A stretch of DNA of 64,000 nt from Lysobacterales bacterium (GCA_017305135.1 JAFKNA010000010.1:62001-126000); one strand, 5' to 3'. Shown: positions 45,487-56,881, counted from the stretch's first letter. Translations and numbers: made by a program. Notes: generated by a model from the letters alone, not told the origin.

Positions 45487-45873
45487 TCAGCCCTCAGCGG
45501 CGCCACCGAGCATCACCGCCGCCAGCACCCGGCGGCCTTCGCCGGCGAGCAGGTTGTAGGTGCGGCAGGCGGCGGCGTTGTCCATCACCTCGATGCCGAT
45601 GCGGCGGCGGAGCAGGGCGACCTGCGCCTCGCGCGGCGGGAACACCTGGCGCTGGCCGGTGCCGAGCAGGACGACTTCGGGCTGCATCGCGGCGAGCGCC
45701 TCGGCGGCGGCGAGGTCGAAGTCCTCCGGCCGCTGCACCGGCCAGTCCTCGACCAGGCGGTCGGGCATCAGCAGGAAACTCCGCTCCAGCACGCGGTCGA
45801 CCACAGTGATGTGCGTCGGGCTGGCGCTGCGGAAGAAGAGATAGCCCTCCGGGCGCTCGTGGCTGAGGTCCAC
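45487..45873 (-). CDS. Mth938-like (DUF498) domain protein
   Basis: A 128-residue protein of the Mth938/NDUFAF3-like superfamily: GYLFFRSASPTHITVVDRVLE, a central ALAAMQPEVVLLGTGQRQVF and NAAACRTYNLLAGEGRRVLAA. Function in bacteria is unknown; the mitochondrial relative NDUFAF3 assists complex I assembly. It ends in a region of GGGCTGA repeats (reverse strand), which encode part of its C-terminus. It follows yhbY by 7 bp in the same direction, so the two form an operon. Confidence 0.85.
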   Translation of the reverse strand: MDLSHERPEGYLFFRSASPTHITVVDRVLERSFLLMPDRLVEDWPVQRPEDFDLAAAEALAAMQPEVVLLGTGQRQVFPPREAQVALLRRRIGIEVMDNAAACRTYNLLAGEGRRVLAAVMLGGAAEG

Positions 45874-45880
45874 GGCGGCC

Positions 45881-46258
45881 TTACCGCGGCAGGGTGTAGG
45901 CGGCGCGGTCCGGGTTGCGCCGATAGAAGCAGGCGGTCTTGCCGATCGACTGCACGAGGTCCGCGCCGGAGGCGGCCTTGATCTGCTCGATGGCTTCGGC
46001 GCGCGCCTCGCGATCGTCGTCGGCGAGCTTCACCTTGACCAGCTCGTGGTGCTCCAGCGCGCCGTCGAGCTCGGCGATCACGTTCGCCGTGACGCCCTTC
46101 TGGCCGACCATCACCACCGGCTTCAGTGCGTGCGTGAAGCTGCGCAGGTAGCGCTTCTGCGCCGCGGACAGCGCGGCCTGGCGGCGCGTCGGCCCCTTGG
46201 CGCGGGCGGTTTCGCCGTTCTGGACGGATTCGGGATCGGCTGGGGCGGACGGGGACAT
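45881..46258 (-). CDS. yhbY: Ribosome assembly RNA-binding protein YhbY
   Basis: A 125-residue protein with a CRM domain: LSAAQKRYLRSFTHALKPVV, then MVGQKGVTANVIAELDGALE and HHELVKVKL. YhbY associates with pre-50S particles. A charged 27-residue extension precedes the domain. It is divergent from rlmE with a 105-bp gap, the classic yhbY/rlmE-ftsH arrangement. Confidence 0.94.
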   Translation of the reverse strand: MSPSAPADPESVQNGETARAKGPTRRQAALSAAQKRYLRSFTHALKPVVMVGQKGVTANVIAELDGALEHHELVKVKLADDDREARAEAIEQIKAASGADLVQSIGKTACFYRRNPDRAAYTLPR

Positions 46259-46302
46259 GGGCGGGCAACGGCGGAGATGCGGGAATCGCAAGCCGCACAG
46301 GG

Positions 46303-46308
46303 TATCAT
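46303..46308 (+). promoter_or_regulatory. Possible -10 element of rlmE-ftsH
   Basis: TATCAT in the 105-bp divergent gap, 56 nt before the rlmE start. No clear -35 hexamer. Confidence 0.3.
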
Positions 46309-46363
46309 GCGCGTCTCGCGGAGCGCGCCGCAGCGCCGGCGCGAGGCCTGATTCCGGAATGCC

Positions 46364-46996
46364 ATGGCGCGCAGCAAGTCCAGTTCCCGCTGGCTCAGGG
46401 AACATTTCAACGATCCCTTCGTCAAGCGCGCCCAGGCCGAGGGCTGGCGTTCGCGCGCGGTGTTCAAGCTCGAGGAGCTGATCGAGCGCGACCGCCTGCT
46501 GAGGCCCGGCATGGTGGTGGTGGATCTCGGCGCCGCGCCGGGCGGCTGGTCGCAAGTCGCGCGGCAGCGGCTTGGCGACAGCGGCCGGGTGATCGCCCTC
46601 GACATCCTGCCCATGCAGGGCATCGGCGGCGTGGAGTTCATCCAGGGCGACTTCCGCGAGGAAAGCGTACTGGAACAATTGCAGACGCTGCTCGGCGGCG
46701 TCGCGGTCGATCTTGTGCTTTCCGACATGGCCCCCAATCTGAGTGGCATGAGCGCCGTCGACCAGCCGCGGTCCATGCACCTGGTCGAACTGGCCGAGGA
46801 ATTCGCCGCCGCGCACCTGGGCGAAGGCGGTGCCTTCCTCGCCAAGGTGTTCCAGGGCGAGGGTTTCGACGACCTGGTGCGGCGCTTGCGTGGTGACTAT
46901 GCGCGCGTCAGCATGCGCAAGCCGAAGGCTTCGCGCGCGCGCAGCCCTGAAGTGTATGCGCTGGCCACCGGCCGGCGCGCCAACGGAAACAGATGA
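46364..46996 (+). CDS. rlmE: 23S rRNA (uridine-2552-2'-O)-methyltransferase RlmE
   Basis: A 210-residue SAM-dependent methyltransferase (FtsJ/RrmJ) that methylates U2552 in the A-loop of 23S rRNA. Recognisable are [18 protein letters not shown] (first catalytic Lys), the SAM motif [28 protein letters not shown] and [16 protein letters not shown] (catalytic Lys), then [17 protein letters not shown]. Length equals the family norm. Upstream of ftsH as in E. coli. Confidence 0.97.
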   Translation: MARSKSSSRWLREHFNDPFVKRAQAEGWRSRAVFKLEELIERDRLLRPGMVVVDLGAAPGGWSQVARQRLGDSGRVIALDILPMQGIGGVEFIQGDFREESVLEQLQTLLGGVAVDLVLSDMAPNLSGMSAVDQPRSMHLVELAEEFAAAHLGEGGAFLAKVFQGEGFDDLVRRLRGDYARVSMRKPKASRARSPEVYALATGRRANGNR

Positions 46997-47075
46997 TGCG
47001 AGATTGCGGAACGATCCCTGCCGTCCACCCTCTCAATGCCCGCCCCGGCGCGGCGTTCAGCGAGGCATGCGCACC

Positions 47076-49025
<1,950 letters not shown>

Positions 49026-49164
49026 GGAAGAACTGCACGAGTCACAGCGCGCAAGAGCTGGTCGGCGAAAGCCGATCCGGTTCTTGGAAGGCTTTGAGGC
49101 GCTGGGTTCCGGCGTTCGCCGGGACGATATCGCCCAGACGTCCTGACTGGCCGCCACTCTCCCG

Positions 49165-49190
49165 AAAGCCCGCCGTCCTGGCGGGCTTTT
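49165..49190 (+). terminator. Rho-independent terminator after ftsH
   Basis: AAAGCCCGCC, loop GTCCT, GGCGGGCTTT followed by one more T: a perfect 10-bp stem. It lies 140 bp past the ftsH stop and 128 bp before the subtilase start, so ftsH and the subtilase-folP pair are separate units. Confidence 0.85.
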
Positions 49191-49317
49191 GCCTCGGGGC
49201 GTTCTTTCACGCCCGCGGCGATCCCATGCTAACGTGCGCGGCTGCCGTGGTCGGCGGCAGCGCGCAGTGCGCGCCCCGCCGTGGACGGCCAGCGATTCTC
49301 TTCGTGGGGGTTTTGCC

Positions 49318-51936
49318 GTGTCGTTACGAGTCTTCCTGCTGGCCGGCCTGCTCGCCGCCGTCACCTCCGGCGCGGCACACGCCGCCGATCACTGGGTACG
49401 GGTGGAAACCGATGCCGCCGGCCTGCGCCAGCTCCTTGGCCCGCGCGTGGCCGCCACCGACTACGGCCGCTTCCAGTGGCTCCGGGTCGACGACGGCCAG
49501 CTCGCGCGTCTCGGATCCGCCACGGGCAACCGGGTCACGGTCGTCGACGATCCCTTCGTGTTGGATCTGGGTGGACGCCGGTTCGATCCGCTGGCCGGCG
49601 TTCCGCAGTTCGGAAGCTGGGGCAGCGCATCGACGACGGCTGCGACCAACCAGGCGGACTTCCGCCTGGTGCAGTTCCATGGGCCGGTGCGCGAGACGGA
49701 TCTCGCGGCGCTGCGCGCAGCCGGGCTCGAGCCCGTGCAGTACGTGCACCCCTTCAGCTACATCGCCTGGGGCAATGCGACCGGGCTGGAGCGCCTGCGC
49801 GGCGGCGCCGTGCGCTGGAGCGGCGAGTTCCTGCCGGCCTATCGCGTACTGCCGGCCTGGCGCACCCTCGATTCGGCGGAGCGCGAGGTGCACGTGCTGG
49901 TGTACCGGCACGCCGCGGCGATCGAAGCCGCGCTCGGCGCGGTCGGCAGGGCGGCCGGACCGCTGCAGCCGATCGACGCCCGGCTCGCCGTGGTGAACCT
50001 CCGCGTGGCCGGCGATCGCTTCGAGGAACTGGCGGCGATTCCCGGCGTCTACAGCGTGCAGCCGGTACCGACCGATGGCGGCCTGCGCGGCGAAATGAGC
50101 AACCAGGTCAACGCCGGCAACATCGATGGCGGCAACCTGGCCTTCCCGGGCTATCTCGGCTGGCTGGCCGGCATCGGCCTCGACGGCAGCGGCGTGATCC
50201 TCGCCAACGTGGACGGCGGCATCTACGACACCCACCCGGATCTCGTCGCGCGCATGCTGCCCTGCCTCGGCACCACCTGCGGCGGCAGCCAGGTCGATTC
50301 GCATGGCACGCATACCGCGGCCATCATGGCCGGCGACGGCAGTTCGGGCGTGCTGGCGGGCGATTTCCTGCGCGGGCTCGGCATGGCGCCCGGCGCCCAC
50401 CTCGTCGAGCAGGTCTATTCCCCGACCTTCACCCAGCCGGGCGGCATGCTCAGGCTGATGACCGACTCGCAGCGCAACGGCGCCTTCGGCTCGGGCAACA
50501 GCTGGGGACCCGCAGGCAGCCCGCGCGGCTACGACGGCGATACCCGGCAGGTCGACGTCGGCGTGCGCGACGCCGATCCGGACGCGCCGGGCGACCAGCC
50601 GCTGCTGTACGTGCTCTCGATCATGAACGGCTACGGCGGCGTGACCTCGCTCGGCACGCCCGACGAGGGCAAGAACCGGTTCGCCATCGGCTCGACCAAG
50701 ATGCAGTCGAGCACGACCGTGCAGTACCCCGACATCGACAACCTGTCCTCCAACAGCGCCCACGGCCCCGCGCTGGACGGGCGCGGCGTCCCCGACCTGG
50801 TGGCACCGGGCTGCGACGTCGATTCGGCCGCCAGCGCGACCGGCTACGGACTCAAGTGCGGCACCAGCATGGCTTCGCCCCACGTCACCGGCGCGGCGGC
50901 GCTGTTCGCCGAGTACTACCGCGAGCTCACCGGCGGCACCGATCCGAGCCCCGCGCTGGTCAAGGCCGTCTTTACCGGCGCGGCGAAGAACCTGACCGGC
51001 AACCGCGACGCCGATGGCGCAGTGATGACGCGCCTGTTCGATTCGAAGCAGGGCTGGGGACGCATGCAGGTGGCGCCGGTACTGGCGCCTGGGCAGGCCG
51101 TGCAGTACGTCGACCAGAGCGTCGTCTTCGACAATACCGGCGAGAGCTGGGTGGAGACCTTCGTCGCCGACGATCCCGGCCAGCCGATCCGCATCATGCT
51201 GGCGTGGACGGACGCGCCCGGGCACGGTCTCGGCGGGACCACGCCGGCGTGGAACAACGACCTCGACCTGCGCGTCACCGGCGCCGGCACCGCGTACCTG
51301 GGCAACGACCTGGACCCGCAGGGCTGGTCGAAGACCGGCGGCAGCGCCGATGCCAGGAACAACACCGAAGCCGTGTACCTGAAGCCGGAGCAGCACGCCG
51401 GGGCGGTGACGGTGGAAGTCTTCGCCGCGGACCTCAATTCCGACGGCCTGCCGAATCGCGCCGGCGCTACCGACCAGGATTTCGCGCTGGTCTGCTACAA
51501 CTGCCGTGGCGAGCCGCAGGAAGTGGATCTGGCCGTCAGTGCGGCGGTGGCCGAGGAACTGGCGATCGCCGGTGAGCCGCTTTCGTTCACTGCGGAAATC
51601 ATCAACCGGGGTCCGGCGCCGGCCAGCGGGCTGCGCATCGACGTGAACGCGCCCGGCCTCGCCAGTGCCTCGATCGACGCCGGGGACGGCTGGAGTTGCG
51701 GCCCCAGTTTCGTGCTCCTGAGCTGCACGCACGCCGCTCCGCTCGACGCCGGCGCCACGATGTCATTCGCCGGCAGCGCGATCGTCGGCACCGCCGCGCC
51801 CGATCCGCTGAGCCTCACGTTCACGGTGTCCGCGATCGAGGCCGACGTGGACGAGGGCGACAATACCGTCGTGGTGGCGGTGCCGCTTCTCGACCGCATC
51901 TTCGCCGCCGGATTCGAGGACGCGGGGTTGCCGTGA
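49318..51936 (+). CDS. Secreted subtilisin-like (S8) serine protease with C-terminal IF-x2-GFE tail
   Basis: An 872-residue exported protein: signal peptide (1 to about 22, SGAAHA), propeptide-like region (about 25-260), S8 catalytic domain (about 290-610) with Asp in ILANVDGGIYDTHPDL, His in SHGTHTAAIMAG and Ser in KCGTSMASPHVTGAAALF, then beta-sandwich domains (from 620), including a CARDB-like module (VDLAVSAAVAEELAIAGEPL). It ends DRIFAAGFEDAGLP, with the same IF-x2-GFE pattern at the same distance from the end as the HAF protein at 53145. The GTG start is assigned by the signal peptide. Its stop overlaps folP (GTGA). Confidence 0.88.
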   Translation: MSLRVFLLAGLLAAVTSGAAHAADHWVRVETDAAGLRQLLGPRVAATDYGRFQWLRVDDGQLARLGSATGNRVTVVDDPFVLDLGGRRFDPLAGVPQFGSWGSASTTAATNQADFRLVQFHGPVRETDLAALRAAGLEPVQYVHPFSYIAWGNATGLERLRGGAVRWSGEFLPAYRVLPAWRTLDSAEREVHVLVYRHAAAIEAALGAVGRAAGPLQPIDARLAVVNLRVAGDRFEELAAIPGVYSVQPVPTDGGLRGEMSNQVNAGNIDGGNLAFPGYLGWLAGIGLDGSGVILANVDGGIYDTHPDLVARMLPCLGTTCGGSQVDSHGTHTAAIMAGDGSSGVLAGDFLRGLGMAPGAHLVEQVYSPTFTQPGGMLRLMTDSQRNGAFGSGNSWGPAGSPRGYDGDTRQVDVGVRDADPDAPGDQPLLYVLSIMNGYGGVTSLGTPDEGKNRFAIGSTKMQSSTTVQYPDIDNLSSNSAHGPALDGRGVPDLVAPGCDVDSAASATGYGLKCGTSMASPHVTGAAALFAEYYRELTGGTDPSPALVKAVFTGAAKNLTGNRDADGAVMTRLFDSKQGWGRMQVAPVLAPGQAVQYVDQSVVFDNTGESWVETFVADDPGQPIRIMLAWTDAPGHGLGGTTPAWNNDLDLRVTGAGTAYLGNDLDPQGWSKTGGSADARNNTEAVYLKPEQHAGAVTVEVFAADLNSDGLPNRAGATDQDFALVCYNCRGEPQEVDLAVSAAVAEELAIAGEPLSFTAEIINRGPAPASGLRIDVNAPGLASASIDAGDGWSCGPSFVLLSCTHAAPLDAGATMSFAGSAIVGTAAPDPLSLTFTVSAIEADVDEGDNTVVVAVPLLDRIFAAGFEDAGLP

Positions 51937-52826
51937 TCCATCGCGAGCTCGATTGTGGCGGCCGCCTGCTGCGGCTGGACCGACCGCGCATCTGCGGCAT
52001 CCTGAACCTCACCGACGACTCATTTTCCGGCGACGGTCTCGGCGGTGCCGTCGAAGTGGCGGTGGCGCGCGGGGTGGCGATGGTCGAGGCGGGCGCGGAC
52101 CTCCTCGACGTCGGTGCGGAATCGACGCGCCCCGGCGCCGAACCCGTGCCCGCCGAAGCCGAGATCGCCCGGCTGGTGCCGGTGCTCGAAGTGCTGTCGC
52201 GCGCGGTGCCGGTGCCGCTCTCGGTCGATACCTCCAGGCCGGAGGTGATGCGCGCCGCGGTGGCGGCCGGCGCCGGCCTCGTCAACGACGTGTACGCGCT
52301 GCGCCGCGAGGGTGCGCTGGACATGGCGGCGGAATTGCGCGTGCCGGTCTGCCTCATGCACATGCAGGGCGAGCCGCGCACGATGCAGGACGATCCGCAT
52401 TACGAGGACGTCGTCGGCGAGGTGCACCGCTTCCTCGCCGAGCGGCTGTTCGCCTGCCAGATGGCCGGCATCGAGAAGAAGAACATCCTCGTCGATCCGG
52501 GCTTCGGCTTCGGCAAGAACCTGCAGCACAACCTCGTCCTGCTGGCCTCGCTCGGCAGGCTGGCGGAACTCGCGCCGGTGCTGGCCGGCGCTTCGCGCAA
52601 GGCCATGATCGGCGCGCTGACCGGGCGCGACGCCGGGCCGGCGCGGGCCACGGGCTCGGCCGCGGCGGCACTGATCGCGGTGCAGAACGGTGCCTCGATC
52701 GTGCGCGTGCACGACGTCGCGGAAACCCGCGATGCGCTCGCAGTATGGCAGGCGGTCGCTGCGGCTGCGCCGCCGCCGCAGCGCAGTGCCACGGCGGCGA
52801 CGCCGTCGCTGTGGGACGAGGACTGA
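51933..52826 (+). CDS. folP: Dihydropteroate synthase FolP
   Basis: A 297-residue enzyme joining pABA to hydroxymethyldihydropterin pyrophosphate in folate synthesis. Motifs: ICGILNLTDDSFSGDG (usually LNVTPDSFSDGG; the Pro is Asp here), VGAESTRPGAEPV, SVDTSRPEVM, VDPGFGFGKNLQHNL and GASRKAMIGAL, ending RVHDVAETRDAL. A GTG start overlaps the stop of the subtilase, so it is translated from that message. In other gammaproteobacteria folP follows ftsH directly; glmM, the usual next gene, is absent here. Confidence 0.94.
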   Translation: MIHRELDCGGRLLRLDRPRICGILNLTDDSFSGDGLGGAVEVAVARGVAMVEAGADLLDVGAESTRPGAEPVPAEAEIARLVPVLEVLSRAVPVPLSVDTSRPEVMRAAVAAGAGLVNDVYALRREGALDMAAELRVPVCLMHMQGEPRTMQDDPHYEDVVGEVHRFLAERLFACQMAGIEKKNILVDPGFGFGKNLQHNLVLLASLGRLAELAPVLAGASRKAMIGALTGRDAGPARATGSAAAALIAVQNGASIVRVHDVAETRDALAVWQAVAAAAPPPQRSATAATPSLWDED

Positions 52827-52937
52827 AGGACCCCGGCGGCGCGAACGACCGAGGCTTGGGCGGCCGTGAAGGAGCCGAACAACCGTCAAGGAGAGGCCGC
52901 CGCTGCTCCGCACAAGCCGGCAACGCGTGCCGCTCCT

Positions 52938-52965
52938 GGGAGGGCCGGTCTCCCGACCGGCCGCT
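52938..52965. repeat. Third copy of the GGGCCGGTC palindrome
   Basis: Same 28-base unit as at 29937, on the plus strand. It lies in the 318-bp gap after folP, which otherwise holds only GC-rich palindromic sequence and the hairpin at 53095; no gene is apparent. Confidence 0.8.
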
Positions 52966-53094
52966 CTGCTTCATCGGGGCGGCCGCCGGGAGCGCCGGGC
53001 CGGAGCCCGGCATTCCCAACGCGCCTAGTCTCCGCTGCGGGAACATCATGTCCCGTCCCGAAGAAGGCCGGGACTGGGCGCCTGCCCCACGATG

Positions 53095-53114
53095 ATGCCC
53101 GCGCTGGCGGGCAT
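53095..53114. terminator. ATGCCCGC hairpin between convergent folP and the HAF gene
   Basis: ATGCCCGC-GCTG-GCGGGCAT is a perfect 8-bp stem. It lies between convergent genes and may serve as a two-way terminator, though there is no T-run. The stem recurs at 23277 with another loop. Confidence 0.45.
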
Positions 53115-53144
53115 CACGTCGGACGCTTCGAGCAGCGCTTCGGG

Positions 53145-54212
53145 CTACCGGACCGGCGGCAGTTCGAAGCCGTTCTGGAATATTCCGTCGGGGGCGTCGA
53201 GCTTGATGATGTACGACTGCAACGCCGTGTCACCGAAGGCCCAGCCACCGAGGGTGTAGCCGTCGGCCGACATGGCGGTGAGGCCACCGACGAGATCGCC
53301 CCAGCCGTCCGGAATCGCGATGCCCTGCTCGTCGAGGAATTCGGGCAGGGTGACCGTGCCGACGCCTTCGCGCCAGATCATCGGTGCACGCGGCGGGATG
53401 TCGAAGAAGCCGGTGCTGCCGACCACGGTCCTGCCATCGGCGCTGACCGCGAAGGCGAACGTCATGCCCGGAATCAGGGTCACGCCGTCTTGCGCGCTCC
53501 AGCGCCAGGAGCCCATGTTGAAATCCGAATCCACGTAATTGGAACCGACCGCGAAGCGACCGTCGATGCTGACGGCGCTGACTTCGCCGACCGGATTGCC
53601 GTCGGCATCCTCGATGTCCATGGGTTCGCCGGCGACCCAGAGCACGCCGGTGCGGTCGCCGAAGTCCTGGTCGTTCCAGCCTCCGATCACCGAACCGTCG
53701 GCGCTGATCGCATTGGCGCGGGAGGCGTTGGCGGGCCGGTTCACCGGCAACGCGATCATGCCGTCCTTGGCCGTCCACATGAACGCCTGGGCGACGCCGA
53801 CGAAGTCATCGTCGAACGAAAGGCCGACCATGGTGCCGTCCGAGGAGATGTCGTAGGCGCTGGAGTTGGTGCTCAGCTTGTCGGTGAGCTGTACCGGCGC
53901 CTGGCCGATGGCGGCATAGGCCGCGTGGTCGCGCCCGCCCTCCTGCGCACCACCGTTCTCGGGCACGGTGCCGCCGATCGTGCCGGAATCGTTGATGCCC
54001 ATGGCGCCGTTGAGCGCGGGCAGGACTTCCTCCGTGCCGGTCCCGGCCGTCCAGCGGACGCCCATGTAATCGGCGGCGCCGGTTGCGTAAGCCCCATTGG
54101 GAGAAATCCGGGTGATCTGGAGGTTTGGAGTCTGCAGCTCGACGAAGGTGCCGGATGCGGCGGCCGTGCCGGAGAGGGCCAGCGTGATGCCGGCGGCGAG
54201 GAGTAGGCGCAT
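53145..54212 (-). CDS. Secreted HAF-repeat protein with C-terminal IF-x2-GFE tail
   Basis: A 355-residue exported protein: signal peptide (1-19, SGTAAA) and a series of about six to seven repeats around ISPNGAYATG, ISSDGTMVG, ISADGSVIGG, VSIDGRFAVG, VSADGRTVVG and MSADGYTLGG, each followed by an aromatic strand such as AFMWTAKDG. This is the HAF/extracellular-repeat pattern, likely a beta-propeller. It ends DGIFQNGFELPPVR; the IF-x2-GFE element starts 12 residues from the end, as in the subtilase at 49318. Function unknown; cell-surface or secreted. Confidence 0.75.
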   Translation of the reverse strand: MRLLLAAGITLALSGTAAASGTFVELQTPNLQITRISPNGAYATGAADYMGVRWTAGTGTEEVLPALNGAMGINDSGTIGGTVPENGGAQEGGRDHAAYAAIGQAPVQLTDKLSTNSSAYDISSDGTMVGLSFDDDFVGVAQAFMWTAKDGMIALPVNRPANASRANAISADGSVIGGWNDQDFGDRTGVLWVAGEPMDIEDADGNPVGEVSAVSIDGRFAVGSNYVDSDFNMGSWRWSAQDGVTLIPGMTFAFAVSADGRTVVGSTGFFDIPPRAPMIWREGVGTVTLPEFLDEQGIAIPDGWGDLVGGLTAMSADGYTLGGWAFGDTALQSYIIKLDAPDGIFQNGFELPPVR

Positions 54213-54421
54213 GGTCGATTCCGTGATTCAGGGAAGGGCTGGCCGGAGCGCGACCGATCTTGGTCGCGCCCGAAGCACGCCCGATCCTCGCATCCGCGGG
54301 AAGCGGCCACATTCGCGCTTCGTTCGCGCATGATTCCCGCGACGTGAATGCCGTTTCCGAAGCGCAGGTGAGGCGAATGTCGGCGAATCGGCCGCGATCA
54401 GGTGCGGAAAATCCTGTAAGC

Positions 54422-56881
54422 TCAGCGCGTCGCCGCCAGCGGCTCGTCCAGCAACCCGGCCGGTAGCGAGCGCTCCCCTGCAAGCGCCCGGGCCCGTTGC
54501 AGGGCGGCCCGCCACGCACCCTCCTCACCGAGGGCGCGGTAATAGCGTGCCTGCAGCACCGCGCAGGCGAAGTCCGTGGTTGCCCAGCGGGCGGCGAGGC
54601 CCACCACCGCGCTGGCCTGTTCCAGTTCGCCGCTGTCGATCAGACGCGTGCCGAAGGAGTCGACCACCTCCGCCGTATCCGCCGGCACTTCGAAGCGGCT
54701 GGCGAGTGCCAGCGCCCGCCGGTACGCGGCGATCGCATCAGGGTGTCGTCCGCCCGCCCAGGCATGTTCCGCTTCGGCGAGGACGGCATACACCGGCATC
54801 GGCGGCACGCTGTCGCCGCCACCCCAATCGCGCAGGCGTGCCGCTTCGGCGCCGGCGCCCTGCTCGTCGCCCTGCGCGCGCAACGCACGCGTCAGGAGCA
54901 GCCAGGCGCGCGCCCGCTCGCGGTCATAGTCGGGCAGGGCGTAGCCCTTGGTGGCTGCGGCGGCCAGTTCACCGGCGGCTTCGAAGCGGCCGGCGGCGTA
55001 TTCGAGCACCGCCTGCTCGTACTGATGGCGCGCGGCCAGGAACGGGCTGGCCGCGGCTGCGGGCGCAGCGAGTTCGCCGAGCAGGTCGCGCGCTGCCCCG
55101 AGCTGGCCGGTGGCGGTGAGCGCCGCCACGCGTTCCATCTCCACCCCGAGCCGCGTGCCGGCGTTCTCCAGACCGTCGAGCACCTCGACGGCACGGGTGG
55201 TGGCGGCGAGCGCGGCGGCCGGCTGGAGCAGGGCGAGCTGGGTGCCGGCCATGTTGCCGAGCGTGGCGGCCAGCTCGTTGAGGGCGCCAAAGCGCTCGAA
55301 CTGCGCTGCTGCGCGTTGGTGCGCGGCCAGCGATTGCATGAAGCGGCCGCGTTTGCCGGCGTCGATGGCCTCGTTCTCGTCCACGCGTGCCAAGGCGAGC
55401 GCATCCCCGGCCAGCTCCAGGGCGACCCTTGCCCGCGCGAAATCCGCCGCCGCTCCGTCGTAGTCGCCTTGCGCCGCGCGCGCCACCGCCAAGCCCGTGA
55501 ACGCCTGGCCCACGGCGGCCGGCTGGTTGCGCTGCTCCAGCAGCTGCACGGCCTCGCTGAATGCGCGCTGCGCGTCACCGAAGCGGTCCTGCCGTACGGC
55601 GACCGCGCCGAGCCCGTTGAGCACGCGGCCGCGCAGGACCGGCCTGGCCTCGGCCGCGAGTTCCGGCAGGAGCGCCTCCAGCCGCTGCCGGGCCTTGGCA
55701 AGCTGGCCGGCGCGATACTCGATCTGGCCGAGGCGCAGCGCCAGTTCGGGCATCTGCCTGACTTCCGCCGGGGCGCCGTCGAGCAGGCGGCGCGCGGTAT
55801 CGAGGTCGTCGGTCAGCATGGCCGCCTCGGCACGCGCGAAGATCTCGTCGGCGGTGAGCGAGTGCAGGTCGCGGCCCGGCACGGCGCGGCCGAGCAGGGA
55901 CAGGAGGCGCTCGGAGGCGACGCGCGTGGCTTCCACCACGTCCGCGTCGCTCGCCTCGACCTGCCTGTGGCTGCCGTCACGGCCGGTCAGCGCCAGCACC
56001 ACCCGCCAATCGTCGGCCGCACGCGAGACCGTGGGTTCGACCAGGTAGTGGGCACCCGTGGCGGCGACAACGCCCTCTGTGTTCCCGCCGCGCGCGAGTG
56101 CCACCACGTTGTCGCTCGGCACCACGGCCAGTCCGCTGTCGCGCAGGCGCGTGGCGACGAGGTCCATCAGGCCCAGTCGCAGCCACGACCACTCGGCGTG
56201 CGCGCTCACGGCGGCGGGCATGACGGCGGTGGTGTCGCCGGGCGCTGCCCGCGCGGCGCCGGCCAGCCCTGCGTTGCCGAGCGGGGCAATCGGGCTGGGC
56301 CGCACGCTCCACAGCCAGGCGCCCCCTGCGGCGGCCAGGAAGGCCAGCAGCAGGGCCGCTGCGAATCTCCATCGCCCGGCGCGACGCCGGCTCGAACGGG
56401 TGCCCAATGCCGGCGCGACCGCCTGCGTGCCTGGTGGCGGCTCCGCCGCGGCTGCCGGAGCGGCATCCTCGGAAGGCGGCGCGATGGCCGGTGTCGCGGC
56501 CGGCGGCGCCTCGGTGCGCATTCGCCCCGTTGCAACGTCGGCCGGCAGGGTATCCGCCAGCGCCTGCGTTTCGACTTCGCCGACCCAACGGTAGCCGAAC
56601 CGCGGGATGGTGCGGATCGCGTGCTGCTCCTGGCCGTCGTCGCCGACCGCGCGCCGCGCCTTCAGGATGGTCTGTCCGAGCAGCGTGTCGCTGACGTCGG
56701 CGCGTCCCCATACGGCGGCGATGAGCTCGTCCCGCCCGATCGCGCGATCGCGGTTCTCCAGCAGGTAGACGAGGCAATCGAAGACCTTCGGCGACAGCGC
56801 GAGCACGCATCCGCCGTCCTGCAGCTCGCGTGCCTGCGGATCGATGCGGTAATGACCGAAACGGTATGAAACGGATTGCAT
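54422..56881 (-). CDS. Membrane-anchored OmpR/CadC-type winged-helix regulator with TPR periplasmic domain
   Basis: An 819-residue protein. A winged-helix DNA-binding domain (about 5-100: RIDPQARELQDGG, VWGRADVSDTLLGQTILKAR, IRTIPRFGYRWVGE) leads through an Ala/Pro-rich linker (about 104-165) to one membrane helix (172-192), then a periplasmic region with a TolB-like N-terminal part and many TPR-like repeats (about 340-800). This ToxR/CadC architecture passes a periplasmic signal directly to a promoter. It lies between a secreted HAF protein and a polytopic membrane protein; its targets are not evident. Confidence 0.85.
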   Translation of the reverse strand: MQSVSYRFGHYRIDPQARELQDGGCVLALSPKVFDCLVYLLENRDRAIGRDELIAAVWGRADVSDTLLGQTILKARRAVGDDGQEQHAIRTIPRFGYRWVGEVETQALADTLPADVATGRMRTEAPPAATPAIAPPSEDAAPAAAAEPPPGTQAVAPALGTRSSRRRAGRWRFAAALLLAFLAAAGGAWLWSVRPSPIAPLGNAGLAGAARAAPGDTTAVMPAAVSAHAEWSWLRLGLMDLVATRLRDSGLAVVPSDNVVALARGGNTEGVVAATGAHYLVEPTVSRAADDWRVVLALTGRDGSHRQVEASDADVVEATRVASERLLSLLGRAVPGRDLHSLTADEIFARAEAAMLTDDLDTARRLLDGAPAEVRQMPELALRLGQIEYRAGQLAKARQRLEALLPELAAEARPVLRGRVLNGLGAVAVRQDRFGDAQRAFSEAVQLLEQRNQPAAVGQAFTGLAVARAAQGDYDGAAADFARARVALELAGDALALARVDENEAIDAGKRGRFMQSLAAHQRAAAQFERFGALNELAATLGNMAGTQLALLQPAAALAATTRAVEVLDGLENAGTRLGVEMERVAALTATGQLGAARDLLGELAAPAAAASPFLAARHQYEQAVLEYAAGRFEAAGELAAAATKGYALPDYDRERARAWLLLTRALRAQGDEQGAGAEAARLRDWGGGDSVPPMPVYAVLAEAEHAWAGGRHPDAIAAYRRALALASRFEVPADTAEVVDSFGTRLIDSGELEQASAVVGLAARWATTDFACAVLQARYYRALGEEGAWRAALQRARALAGERSLPAGLLDEPLAATR

